DNA from: G963666705 sp963666705
Lineage (GTDB): Bacteria > Pseudomonadota > Alphaproteobacteria > CADEGL01
Length of the DNA stretch: 64,000 nucleotides
Reading direction: 5' to 3'
NCBI GenBank assembly: GCA_963666705.2
Contig: CAXXKO010000017.1
Span: forward strand, 306,487 to 370,486
Shown here one piece after another: positions 35,206-44,126 of the stretch. The notes below the pieces were generated by a model. That model ran no database searches and was not told where the DNA came from. It saw only the letters and a program-made list of their open reading frames with translations. Position 1 is the first letter of the stretch. Each line of letters begins with the position of its first letter. The position numbers and the translations under genes were made by a program.

Positions 35206-36240
35206 CTATCCGTCGCCGCCCGATTTATCGAGGGTCACCGGGCCGAGCGGGTGGTCGGCATGGGGATAGGGGTGGTGGTGATGGTCGTGTTGATGCCCGT
35301 GGCCGTGGTCATGCGCGTGCCCGCGCTCGTGGTCGTGTTCGTGCGGCGTGGCCGTGCCGACGCCGATGCCCTCGGAATGGTGGTGGTGGCTTTCCTGGGC
35401 GAGGCCGACCTCGGCCTCGAAGCCGAGCACCTGTTCGCGGTACTTGCAGAGCTGGCAGTTCATGTTGTTGGCGCCCTCGAGGATCTCGCCCAGCCGCTCC
35501 TCGAACGTGTCGAGGACCAGCGGGTGGTCGTTGAGGTAGGGCGCCTTGACGAACTCTATATCGGGGTGGCGCGCCGCCACGGCGTCGGTGTGGTCGTAGA
35601 TGCGGTTCACCAGGATGCCGGTGAAGAGGAAATAGGGGAAGACGACGATGCGCGGGAAGCCGAGCCGCACCACGTGCTCGAGCGCCGGGTCGACGAGCGG
35701 GAAGGTGACGCCCGAATAGGCCGTCTCGGCCCAGCCGAAGCCCATGCCCTCCCACAGCATGCGGGTGATCTTGGCGACGTTCGAATTGGCGTCGGGGTCC
35801 GAGGCACCGCGCCCCACCACGACGAGGAGGGTGTCGTGGCGCGGAACCGGCCCGGAGGTGGCGTCGGCCGCGGCGACCGCTTCGGCGACGCGGTCACCCG
35901 CCGCCCGCATCATCTTGGGGTCGATGCCGAGCTCGCGCCCATAGTTGATCTCCAGCCCCGCGTGCTGGGCCATGTAGGTATTGAGGACCGAGGGGATGTC
36001 GTTCTTGGCGTGCCCGGCGGCGAACAGCATGCCGGGGATGGCGAGGACGCGCGTCGCCCCCCGGGCGCGCAGCTTGTCGAGCCCATCGCGGATGATGGGG
36101 GTGGCGAACTCGAGGTAGCCGTGCTCGACATCGTAGCCTTCGAGGCGGGCATCCATGAGCTTGGCGACATGGCCGAACTCGCGCACCGCACCCGGGTCCC
36201 GGCTGCCATGGCCGCAGAGCATGACGGCGGTACTGCCCAT
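35206..36240 (-). CDS. cbiX: CbiX-type cobaltochelatase with His-rich tail and CxxC site
   Basis: Sirohydrochlorin-type ATP-independent chelatase, 344 residues, that inserts cobalt in the early-cobalt route. Two repeated chelatase halves are seen: VMLCGHGSRDPGAVREFGHV in the first and LLVVVGRGASDPDANSNVAK in the second. A MNCQLC motif near residue 260 resembles the MXCXXC iron-sulfur site described in CbiX(L) proteins, and a C-terminal tail with more than 20 His (HDHGHGHQHDHHHHP) may store or bind metal. First gene of the cobH-cobL-cobI-cobJ-cobM run. Confidence 0.93.
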   Translation of the reverse strand: MGSTAVMLCGHGSRDPGAVREFGHVAKLMDARLEGYDVEHGYLEFATPIIRDGLDKLRARGATRVLAIPGMLFAAGHAKNDIPSVLNTYMAQHAGLEINYGRELGIDPKMMRAAGDRVAEAVAAADATSGPVPRHDTLLVVVGRGASDPDANSNVAKITRMLWEGMGFGWAETAYSGVTFPLVDPALEHVVRLGFPRIVVFPYFLFTGILVNRIYDHTDAVAARHPDIEFVKAPYLNDHPLVLDTFEERLGEILEGANNMNCQLCKYREQVLGFEAEVGLAQESHHHHSEGIGVGTATPHEHDHERGHAHDHGHGHQHDHHHHPYPHADHPLGPVTLDKSGGDG

Positions 36241-36341
36241 CCTCAGTTTCTCCTTGAGCTCGATATTGGACGGGCCGCCATGCGGCCGGCACGCGGTAGG
36301 GGGCGATTGACGGCCCCGGCGGCTGTCCCCATGCTCGCCCG

Positions 36342-37328
36342 ATGTCGCCGATAGACTGGGCCGCCGGGCCGGAGCCGGCGCTTGTGCTGCTGGTGGCGCT
36401 CGTCCTCGATGGGCTGCTGCCGGACCGCTTCGGGCCCGTGCCCCATCCCGTGCGTCTGATCGGCGCGGCCGTCGCCTGGGCCGACCGCCGCCTCAACCGC
36501 GCGCGGCGGTCCGAGGCCGCGCTCATCATCCGCGGCGCCCTCGTTGTCGTGGCGCTGAGCGCGCTCGCCCTCGCCGCCGGCTGGGCGCTCGAGCGGGTCG
36601 CGCGCGATCTGCCCTACGGCTGGGTGGTCGAGCTTGGCCTGGTCGCCGTCTTCCTCGCCCAGCGCAGCCTCTTCGATCATGTGGCCGCGGTGGCGCGCCC
36701 GCTCGCGCGCCGCGACCTCGCGGCCGCCCGCGCGGCCGTGGCCCATGTGGTGGGGCGCGACCCGGAGTCGCTCGACGCCCACGGGGTCGCCCGGGCGGCG
36801 ATCGAGAGCCTGGCCGAGAATTTCGCCGACGCGGTGGTCGCCCCCGTGTTCTGGTATCTCCTCCTCGGCCTGCCGGGCCTTCTCCTCTCGAAGACGGTCA
36901 ACACCCTCGACAGCATGATCGGGCACCGCGACCCACGGTACGCGAGCTTCGGCATGACGGCGGCCCGTCTCGACGACGCCCTCAACTACATCCCGGCGCG
37001 CCTGGCGGGCGCCATCCTGGCCCTGGCCGCCATCTTCGCGCCCACTGCCAACCCGGCCCGCGCCGTCCGCACCATGGTGCGCGACGCCGGCAAGCACCGC
37101 TCCCTCAACGCCGGCTGGCCCGAGGGCGCGACCGCCGGCGCGCTCGGCCTGGCGATCGCCGGGCCGCGGCGCTATGGGGACCGCACCGTCGACGACCCCT
37201 GGATCGGTGACGGCATAGCCCGGGCCGAGGCACGCGACGTGCGCCGCGCACTTTACCTCTACGCCGTCGCCTGTCTCTTGAATGGCCTGCTGGTGGGCGC
37301 GTTCGTCCTTGCCGGCCGGCTGCCATAG
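36342..37328 (+). CDS. cbiB: Adenosylcobinamide-phosphate synthase (CbiB/CobD)
   Basis: Membrane enzyme that attaches the aminopropanol linker to adenosylcobyric acid. 328 residues, several hydrophobic segments, and family motifs PVPHPVRLIGAAVAW, ARAAIESLAENFADAVVAP and NTLDSMIGHRDPRYASFG. It diverges from cbiX and converges with cobQ. The stop TAG is the left edge of paired-hairpin repeat copy 4. Confidence 0.95.
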   Translation: MSPIDWAAGPEPALVLLVALVLDGLLPDRFGPVPHPVRLIGAAVAWADRRLNRARRSEAALIIRGALVVVALSALALAAGWALERVARDLPYGWVVELGLVAVFLAQRSLFDHVAAVARPLARRDLAAARAAVAHVVGRDPESLDAHGVARAAIESLAENFADAVVAPVFWYLLLGLPGLLLSKTVNTLDSMIGHRDPRYASFGMTAARLDDALNYIPARLAGAILALAAIFAPTANPARAVRTMVRDAGKHRSLNAGWPEGATAGALGLAIAGPRRYGDRTVDDPWIGDGIARAEARDVRRALYLYAVACLLNGLLVGAFVLAGRLP

Positions 37329-37471
37329 AGCGATCCCAGTTTGTTTGGAATCGCTCCAGGCCGCAAGGCGGCCCGCCGGTCGTCCGGCGCGCCCGCGCAG
37401 GCGCGGACCGTTCGGTCCGCTGCCACGAGCGACAAAAAGGTTAGAGTGGGTCAAATCAATCTTGACCCGCT
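37329..37471 (+). repeat. Paired-hairpin repeat, copy 4, between convergent cbiB and cobQ
   Basis: Lies between ATAG (cbiB stop, 37325-37328) and CTAG (37472-37475), 4 bp before the cobQ stop. Left hairpin GAGCGATCCCAG/TTTGGAATCGCTC, core hairpin GGACCG-TT-CGGTCC, right hairpin AGAGTGGGTCAA/TTGACCCGCTCT with full pairing. The changes relative to other copies preserve base pairing. Confidence 0.88.
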
Positions 37472-37479
37472 CTAGGGGC

Positions 37480-38937
37480 TCAGCGCGCACGGGCGATCTC
37501 CCACAGCCGGTCGAGGGGGAGGGCGGCCGAGAGATGGTCGGCGAGCCGGTCGAGCGTCTCCTCGACCTTGTGCTCGTAGTCGAAGCCGCGCGCCCGTCCG
37601 GCGCGAAGGCGGGCGAGGAAGGCGTGGCGGAAGCCATCCGCCGCGAAGAGGCCGTGGAGGTAGCAGCCCTCGATCCGCCCGCAGGCCGAGCGCGCGCCCT
37701 CGGCCCTCCCCGGCGCAAGGCGCAGCATGGGGCGGGCGCGGTCGGGGCCGTCCGTCCGCCCCATGTGCATCTCGTACCCCGCGACGGCCTCGCCCGTGGC
37801 GAGGTCCACGCCGTCCGCCTCGCGCAGGGTCTTCGTGGGCGCCAGCACGGTCTCCACGTCGAGGAGGCCGAGGCCCGGCGTCTCGCCGGCCGGCCCCTCG
37901 ATCCCATCCGGGTCGGCGACGCGCCGGCCGAGCATCTGATAGCCCGCGCACAGGCCCACCACCAGGCCGCCGCGCCTTACGTGGGCGTGGATATCCGTGT
38001 CCCAGCCCTGGGCGCGGACGAATTCGAGGTCCGCCCGCGTCGCCTTGGAGCCGGGCAGCAGGATCGCGTCGGCGTCGCCCGGCAGGGCCCGGCCCGGCTC
38101 GACCATGTCGATGGTCACGTCGGGCTCCGCCGCCAGCGGGTCGAGGTCGTCGAAATTGGCGATGCGCCGCAGGCGCGGCACGGCGATACGGATGGCGCCG
38201 GCGGCGCCGGGATCGGACGCCGGGTGGTCGAGGGCGACGGCATCCTCGGCCGGCAGGTGGCGCGCACCCTCGAACCAGGGCACGATGCCGAGGCAGTCGA
38301 GTCCGGTGCGCTCGCGAATGATGTCTATCGCACCGTCGAACAGGCTCGCGTCGCCGCGGAACTTGTTGATGACGTAGCCTTTCAGACGCGCCCGCTCGCC
38401 CGCATCGAGGAGGGCGTGGGTGCCGATGATGCTGGCGATCGCGCCGCCCCGGTCGATGTCGGCGACCAGGATCACCGGCACGTCGGCGGCCTCGGCAAAG
38501 CCCATGTTGGCGATATCGCCCTGGCGCAGGTTGATCTCGGCGGGGCTGCCCGCCCCTTCGGCCAGGATCAGGTCCGCCTCGGCCGCGAGGCGCCCGAAGC
38601 TCTCCAGCACGCCCATCATCAGGCCGGGCCGCAGCCCGGCATAGTCGCGCGCCCGCGCCACTCCGGCGACCCGGCCCTGGATGATGATCTGGGCGCCGGT
38701 CTCGGTCTGGGGCTTCAGGAGGACCGGGTTCATGTCGGCCGAAGGCGCCACGCCGCAGGCTCGGGCCTGCAGCGCCTGGGCGCGCCCGATCTCGCCCCCT
38801 TCGCGGGTGACGGCGGCGTTGTTGGACATGTTCTGCGGCTTGAAGGGGCGCACGCGGAGCCCGCGCCGGGCATAGGCCCGCGCGAGCCCCGCCACCAGCA
38901 GCGACTTGCCGGCGTCCGAGCCCGTGCCCTGGACCAT
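37480..38937 (-). CDS. cobQ: Cobyric acid synthase
   Basis: Amidates four side chains of adenosylcobyrinic acid a,c-diamide with glutamine and ATP. 485 residues: MVQGTGSDAGKSLLVAGL, PFKPQNMSNNAAVTREGGEI and EGAGSPAEINLRQGDIANMG in the ATPase half, and a glutaminase half with the nucleophile in GLCAGYQMLGRRV and the partner His in YLHGLFAADGF. ATG 38937 is preferred; a GTG at 38949 is possible. Terminal gene of the riboswitch-headed operon. Confidence 0.95.
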   Translation of the reverse strand: MVQGTGSDAGKSLLVAGLARAYARRGLRVRPFKPQNMSNNAAVTREGGEIGRAQALQARACGVAPSADMNPVLLKPQTETGAQIIIQGRVAGVARARDYAGLRPGLMMGVLESFGRLAAEADLILAEGAGSPAEINLRQGDIANMGFAEAADVPVILVADIDRGGAIASIIGTHALLDAGERARLKGYVINKFRGDASLFDGAIDIIRERTGLDCLGIVPWFEGARHLPAEDAVALDHPASDPGAAGAIRIAVPRLRRIANFDDLDPLAAEPDVTIDMVEPGRALPGDADAILLPGSKATRADLEFVRAQGWDTDIHAHVRRGGLVVGLCAGYQMLGRRVADPDGIEGPAGETPGLGLLDVETVLAPTKTLREADGVDLATGEAVAGYEMHMGRTDGPDRARPMLRLAPGRAEGARSACGRIEGCYLHGLFAADGFRHAFLARLRAGRARGFDYEHKVEETLDRLADHLSAALPLDRLWEIARAR

Positions 38938-38977
38938 CAAGGCCGGCACCCGTCCTCCCCGCCCGCCGCCCAGTTCG

Positions 38978-39667
38978 CTAATCGACGACAAGGGCCGCCC
39001 GCAGCGCATCGGCGTCGGGGTTGGTGAAGGCCCGGTCCATGACGATGGCGCGCGTGTTGGCGCCGGCGTCGCCGTAATAGGCGCTGTTCCAGTCGCCGCG
39101 CTCGATGACCACGGCGCCCTCGAAGGCGCCGCCGCCGAAGAGGCCGCGGGTGCGCGAGAAGGCGGCGATGTCGCCGCCGAAGCTGGTGGTGGTCGACCCC
39201 TCGAGGCCCTGGCCCACCGGCCCGACCGCGATGCTCACATCGACGCCGAGCTTGACGTTGTTGTTGAGGACGGCGTTGAGGCCCGCGGTGGTCACGATGA
39301 CGAAGATGACCTCGGCATCCTGGAATCCGATCTGGAGCCCGAAGCTGGCCGTCGCCATGGTGTAGAAGGCGGGATAGCTCCAGACCCCCTCCGCGTCCTG
39401 GGTCAAGAGAACGCCGCTGCCGCCCTCGGCGCCGAAGATGAAGCCGGCCTTGAGCAGGCTGGGGAAGATCAGCACGCCCTTGGCGTTCTTGGTCATGGCG
39501 CGCAGGCGGGTATAGTCGGGGCTGTCTAGGAGCCGCTGCGCGGTATATGCGGATGTGCTCACGAGCTCGCCCGGCGTACCCGAATCGGCGCGCGCGGCCG
39601 CCGTTGCCGCCAGCGCGATCGCGCCCGCGAGGACGAGGCCGGTCAGTGCGCGGAAAAATCTGGTCAT
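38978..39667 (-). CDS. Exported SYLF/YSC84-domain protein
   Basis: A 229-residue protein with a Sec signal peptide (residues 1-27, LTGLVLAGAIALAATAAARA) and a SYLF (DUF500) domain: AKGVLIFPSLLKAGFIFGAEGGSGVLL, GLQIGFQDAEVIFVIVT and the FSRTRGLFGGGAFEGAVV end. In eukaryotes SYLF binds phosphoinositides; bacterial members are mostly uncharacterised and probably bind lipid. It sits between cobO and cobQ with gaps of about 25 and 40 bp, so it is apparently co-transcribed with cobalamin genes. Confidence 0.85.
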   Translation of the reverse strand: MTRFFRALTGLVLAGAIALAATAAARADSGTPGELVSTSAYTAQRLLDSPDYTRLRAMTKNAKGVLIFPSLLKAGFIFGAEGGSGVLLTQDAEGVWSYPAFYTMATASFGLQIGFQDAEVIFVIVTTAGLNAVLNNNVKLGVDVSIAVGPVGQGLEGSTTTSFGGDIAAFSRTRGLFGGGAFEGAVVIERGDWNSAYYGDAGANTRAIVMDRAFTNPDADALRAALVVD

Positions 39668-39692
39668 GGCCCTGGTCTCCTTCGGCTGGTTA

Positions 39693-40316
39693 CTAGAATT
39701 CGATGCCCGCCTGCGCCTTGACGCCCGATCGGAAGGGGTGCTTGACCATGGTCATTTCGGTGACCAGGTCGGCCATGTCGATCAGCTCGGGCTTGGCGTT
39801 GCGCCCGGTGACGACGACGTGGAGGTCGCGCGGCTTGGCGGCGAGCCCTTCCAGCACCTCGGCGAGCGGCAGGTAGCTGTAGCGCAGCACGATGTTGAGC
39901 TCGTCGAGGACCACCATCTGATAGCCCGGGTCGGCGATCATCTCCTTGGCCACCTCCCACGCCGCGCGGGCGGCGGCGATGTCGCGCCGCCGGTCCTGGG
40001 TGTCCCAGGTAAAGCCCTCCCCCATGGCCTTCATGGTGACCTGGTCGGGGAACTTCTCCAGGATATTGCGCTCGCCCGTCGCCCACGCGCCCTTGACGAA
40101 CTGAACCACGCCCACGCGCATGCCGTTGCCGAGGGCGCGGACGGCGAGGCCGAAGGCGGCCGTCGACTTGCCCTTGCCCTTGCCCGTATGGACGATGAGG
40201 AGGCCACGCTCCTCCGTCTTGGTGGCGAGCATCTTGTCCCGCGCGGCCTTGCGCTTCGCCATCTTCTCGGCGTGGCGCTGGTTCAACTCTTCTTCGCTCA
40301 TCTCGGGCTCGGTCAT
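39693..40316 (-). CDS. cobO: Cob(I)yrinic acid a,c-diamide adenosyltransferase
   Basis: Transfers the adenosyl group from ATP to cob(I)yrinic acid a,c-diamide. 207 residues of the CobA/CobO type: P-loop VHTGKGKGKSTAAFG near residue 43, VVQFVKGAWATGE and LDELNIVLRYSYL. Starts 9 bp after the cobN stop. Confidence 0.96.
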   Translation of the reverse strand: MTEPEMSEEELNQRHAEKMAKRKAARDKMLATKTEERGLLIVHTGKGKGKSTAAFGLAVRALGNGMRVGVVQFVKGAWATGERNILEKFPDQVTMKAMGEGFTWDTQDRRRDIAAARAAWEVAKEMIADPGYQMVVLDELNIVLRYSYLPLAEVLEGLAAKPRDLHVVVTGRNAKPELIDMADLVTEMTMVKHPFRSGVKAQAGIEF

Positions 40317-40325
40317 GTCACCACC

Positions 40326-43300
40326 TTACCATCCGGCGGCGGCCGCGTCGCCGCGCACGTTCACCGAGCCGCCCCCCGCGAGCGTGGCGAGCAGCCGGTG
40401 GGTGTCGTTCGCCCGGGGGCGCCACAGGCCGCGGGCCTGGGCCTCGAGCAGGCGCTCGCTCATTTCCTCGAGGGCCGCCGGGTTGTGCGCCTCGAGGAAG
40501 GCCCGCACCGTCTCGTCTTTCAGATAGGCCTCGAACACGGCGTCGAAATGGCGGTCGCCCACGGCCCGCGCCGTGGCGGCGAAGGCGAACAGGTAGTCGA
40601 CCGTCGCCGCCATCTCGAAGGCGCCCTTGTAGCCGTGGCGCATGACGCCGGCGATCCATTTCGGGTTGACCACCCGGGCGCGCACGACGCGGCCGATCTC
40701 GTCCTCGAGGGCGCGGATGCGCGGGTTCTCGGGGTTCGAATGGTCGTTGTGCCAGACCGCCGGCTGGCGCCCGGAGATGTGGCGCACGGCCGCCGTGAGC
40801 CCACCCTCGAACTGGTAGTAGTCGTCGCTGTCGAGGAGGTCGTGCTCCCGGTTGTCCTGGTTGTGCACGACGGCCTCGACGGCGCCGAGCCGGGTCTCGA
40901 ACAGGCGGTGCTCGGCCCTGCCCTCGGTCCCGGCGCCGTAGGCGTAGCCGCCCCAGGCGACGTAGGCCCGGGCGAGGTCGGCGTCGCCCGACCAGCCGCG
41001 CTCGTCGATCAGCGCCTGGAGCCCGGCGCCGTAAGCCCCCGGCTTCGAGCCGAAGACCCGGTGGCCGGCGCGCCGGGCCGCCTCGTCCGCGCCCAAGCCC
41101 TCGGCCCGGAAGGCCGCCCGGTCCAGCGCCACCCGCGCGGCGAGGGGGTTCACCTCGGGCGGCTCGTCGAGGTCCGCCACGGCGCGGACGGCTGAATCGA
41201 AGAGGTCGATGAGGCCGGGGAAGGCATCGCGGAAGAAGCCCGAGATGCGCAGGGTCACGTCCACCCTGGGGCGGTCGAGCACGCTCGCCGGCAGCACCTC
41301 GAAGCCCGTGACCCGGCGTGAGGCCTTGTCCCATGTGGGCCGCGCGCCGATCAGGGCCAGGGCCTGGGCGATGTCGTCGCCGCCCGTCCGCATGTTGCTC
41401 GTGCCCCAGGCCGAGAGGGCGAGGGCGCGTGGGAAGGCGCCGTGGCTCTGGGCGTGGGTCTCGACGAGCCGCGTCGCCGATTTCCAGCCCAGGAGCCAGG
41501 CCGCCGGCGTCGGCACCGTGCGGGTATCGACGGAGTAGAAGTTGCGCCCCGTTGGCAGCACGTCGGGCCGCCCCCGTGTCGGCGCGCCCGAGGGGCCGGG
41601 GGCCACGAACCGCCCGGCGAGCCCGTCGAGCACGGCCTGGATCTCCGCCGCGCCCGAGCGCGCCACCGCCGGCCGGATCACGCTCTCGAGGGAATCGAGC
41701 ACCGCGCGCGTCCGGGGGAGCTCGCCGTCGCAGGCGGCACGCCCCGCGACGAGGTCGCGCGCGACCCCTTCGAGCCGCTCGACCGTATCGCCGTGGCTGC
41801 GCCAGACGGCGCCGTCGGCCAGCAGTGCCGGACGCGGCCCATCCCAGGGTGCCGCCATCTCGCAGTCGAGGGGGTCGAAGCCGAGGCCGAGATCGTCTGC
41901 GAGCGCCCGGATCAGGGACGCGTCCGCCGGGTCCGTCCCGCGCTGTATCCGCACGAGCGCCACCAGGAGGTCGTGGAGCAGGCCGCCCTCGGGCGAAGCG
42001 CCGAAGATGTGGAGGCCGTCGCGGATCTGCATTTCCTTGATTTCGCACAGGTAATTATCGAGCTTCTGGAGCGCCGCGCCCTCGCCGTCGCCCGCCTCGA
42101 TGCCGCAGTCGCGGTCGAGGCCGATATGCTCGGAGAGCTCGAGGATCTGCTGGCTCAGAACCACAAGCCGCCGGGGGTCGAGGCCGGCGGCCTCGTAATA
42201 CTCGTCGACGAGCTGCTCCAGGTCCTTCAAGGGGCCATAGCTCTCGGCTCGGGTGAGGGGCGGGGTCAGGTGGTCGAGGATGACGGCGGCCGACCGCCGC
42301 TTGGCCTGGGTGCCCTCGCCCGGGTCGTTGACGATGAAGGGATAGAGGTTCGGCACCGGGCCGAGGGCCGCTTCCGGATAGCATTCGGCGGAGAGCGCCA
42401 GCGCCTTGCCCGGCAGCCATTCGAGGTTGCCGTGCTTCCCCATGTGGAGGATCGCGTGGCAGGCGAAGGATTCCCGCAGCCAGGCATGGAAGGCGAAATA
42501 GCCGTGGGGCGGCACCAGGTCCGGGGAGTGGTAGCTCGCCTTGGGATCGATGTTGTAGCCGCGCGCGGGCTGGAGCCCGATGACGACCGCCCCGCAACGA
42601 AAGGCGGAGATGGCGAAGGCCTCGCAATCCACCGGGCCCGGGATGTAGAAGGGGTCGTCCTCGGGTGGCCCCCAGCGGTCCGTGACTTCCTGTTGGAGGG
42701 ATCGGGGCAGGCGCGCGAAGAAGGCCGCGTAATCGGCGAGGCTCAGGGTCTCCGTCACCGCGCGGCCGGCGACGCCGGCGTTGGTCGGCCCCGCCGTGAG
42801 GCGGGCGATGAGCGCCGCGCCGTCGGCCGGCGGGCTCATCACCCCGTAGCCCGCCTGCCCGAGGGCCGCGAGCACCTTCACCACCGAGGCCGGCGTATCG
42901 AGCCCCACCCCGTTGCCGATGCGCCCGTCCCGGTTGGGGTAGTTCGCCAGCACCAGAGCCACGCGCCGCTCGGCCACCGGCGCCTGGGCGAGCCGGACCC
43001 AGGCCGCCGCCAGGGCGGCCACGAATGCGATGCGGTCCGGGACCGGCCGGTGGCCGACGATATCGGCCTCGGTCAGCGCGTCGCGGCGCTTGGCGTCCTT
43101 GAAGGAGACGGCGCGCGTCAGCACCCGCCCGTCCACCTCGGGCAGGGCCACGTTCATGGCGATGTCGCGCGACGACAGCCCGCGGGTGCCCGCGCGCCAC
43201 ACGGGCTCCGTCCCGCCCGAGAGCACCACCTGGAGCACCGGGCAGTCGCTCGCGCTGAACGGCGTCTGTGCCGCCACACCCGGGCGCGCGACGGCGAAGC

Positions 43301-44111
43301 CGGTAGCGTTCAACACCACCGTGGGCGGGGCGTCGGTCAGGAGCGCCGAGAGGGTGGCCGCCGCCACCGGGTCCTTGAGGCTGGTGACGTAGACCGGCAG
43401 GGCGTTGAGGCCATGGGCCGCGAGCGCCGCGATGAGGGCGTCGATGACGCCCGTATCCGCCGACTGGAAGAGCGCCCGGTAGAAGACGAGCGCGGCGACG
43501 GGCGCGTCCTCCCGCCATTCGGCGCGGAGGGACTGGAGGTCGGGGCGGTCGAGGCCCGGCCAATGGAGCCCGGCGCGCAACAGCGGCGCCGGCTCCCGCC
43601 ATTCCGCCTCGCGCCCGATGAGCGTGGCGCCGTAGGCGAGGAAGTCGCGCGCGTTGCCGGCCCCGCCATGGACGCAATATTGCCACAGCCGGTGGCAGGC
43701 CTCGCGCGGGAGGGTGGAGAGCGACTGCAGCTCCTCGTCCGGCTGGTCGTCCCCCGGCAGGAGGGCGAGGGCGATGCCGTGCTCGGCCGCCACGGCGGCG
43801 ATCTCGTCGATCCCATAGGGCCAGTAGCCGCGTCCGCCGAGGACGCGGACGACGACCAGCTTCGCCCGTGCGATCACCGATTCGACATGGATGTCGACCG
43901 AGAGGTTGTGGGCGAGGCTCATGAGGTTGGCGAGGCGCAGGCTCGGCGCCGCCTCGCCCAACCGCTCCGCGATCCCGCGCTGGGCCGCGGCGAGGCTGGC
44001 GATCTCCGTGTCGGCGGCGCTCAGGACCACGATCTCGCCCGGGCTCTGGCCGAGATCGACGGCCTCGCCGCCATCGGCGATGCCGCCCGGCTGCGCGCTC
44101 AGGAGGTGCAT
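40326..44111 (-). CDS. cobN: Cobaltochelatase subunit CobN
   Basis: Large subunit of the ATP-dependent cobaltochelatase that inserts cobalt into hydrogenobyrinic acid a,c-diamide in the late-cobalt route. 1,261 residues, normal for the family, with the CobN/magnesium chelatase H blocks HMGKHGNLEWLPGKALALS, YPFIVNDPGEGTQAKRRS and GYKGAFEMAATVDYLFAF and the N-terminal WPYGIDEIAAVAAEHG. The partner ATPase subunits CobS and CobT (chelatase) are not in this window. Confidence 0.97.
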   Translation of the reverse strand: MHLLSAQPGGIADGGEAVDLGQSPGEIVVLSAADTEIASLAAAQRGIAERLGEAAPSLRLANLMSLAHNLSVDIHVESVIARAKLVVVRVLGGRGYWPYGIDEIAAVAAEHGIALALLPGDDQPDEELQSLSTLPREACHRLWQYCVHGGAGNARDFLAYGATLIGREAEWREPAPLLRAGLHWPGLDRPDLQSLRAEWREDAPVAALVFYRALFQSADTGVIDALIAALAAHGLNALPVYVTSLKDPVAAATLSALLTDAPPTVVLNATGFAVARPGVAAQTPFSASDCPVLQVVLSGGTEPVWRAGTRGLSSRDIAMNVALPEVDGRVLTRAVSFKDAKRRDALTEADIVGHRPVPDRIAFVAALAAAWVRLAQAPVAERRVALVLANYPNRDGRIGNGVGLDTPASVVKVLAALGQAGYGVMSPPADGAALIARLTAGPTNAGVAGRAVTETLSLADYAAFFARLPRSLQQEVTDRWGPPEDDPFYIPGPVDCEAFAISAFRCGAVVIGLQPARGYNIDPKASYHSPDLVPPHGYFAFHAWLRESFACHAILHMGKHGNLEWLPGKALALSAECYPEAALGPVPNLYPFIVNDPGEGTQAKRRSAAVILDHLTPPLTRAESYGPLKDLEQLVDEYYEAAGLDPRRLVVLSQQILELSEHIGLDRDCGIEAGDGEGAALQKLDNYLCEIKEMQIRDGLHIFGASPEGGLLHDLLVALVRIQRGTDPADASLIRALADDLGLGFDPLDCEMAAPWDGPRPALLADGAVWRSHGDTVERLEGVARDLVAGRAACDGELPRTRAVLDSLESVIRPAVARSGAAEIQAVLDGLAGRFVAPGPSGAPTRGRPDVLPTGRNFYSVDTRTVPTPAAWLLGWKSATRLVETHAQSHGAFPRALALSAWGTSNMRTGGDDIAQALALIGARPTWDKASRRVTGFEVLPASVLDRPRVDVTLRISGFFRDAFPGLIDLFDSAVRAVADLDEPPEVNPLAARVALDRAAFRAEGLGADEAARRAGHRVFGSKPGAYGAGLQALIDERGWSGDADLARAYVAWGGYAYGAGTEGRAEHRLFETRLGAVEAVVHNQDNREHDLLDSDDYYQFEGGLTAAVRHISGRQPAVWHNDHSNPENPRIRALEDEIGRVVRARVVNPKWIAGVMRHGYKGAFEMAATVDYLFAFAATARAVGDRHFDAVFEAYLKDETVRAFLEAHNPAALEEMSERLLEAQARGLWRPRANDTHRLLATLAGGGSVNVRGDAAAAGW

Positions 44112-44126
44112 CGCCGGCGCTTCCCC

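Noticed and set aside
36241..36341. Possible riboswitch between cbiX and cbiB
   Set aside because: No B12 box or other conserved blocks; about 100 bp is too short.
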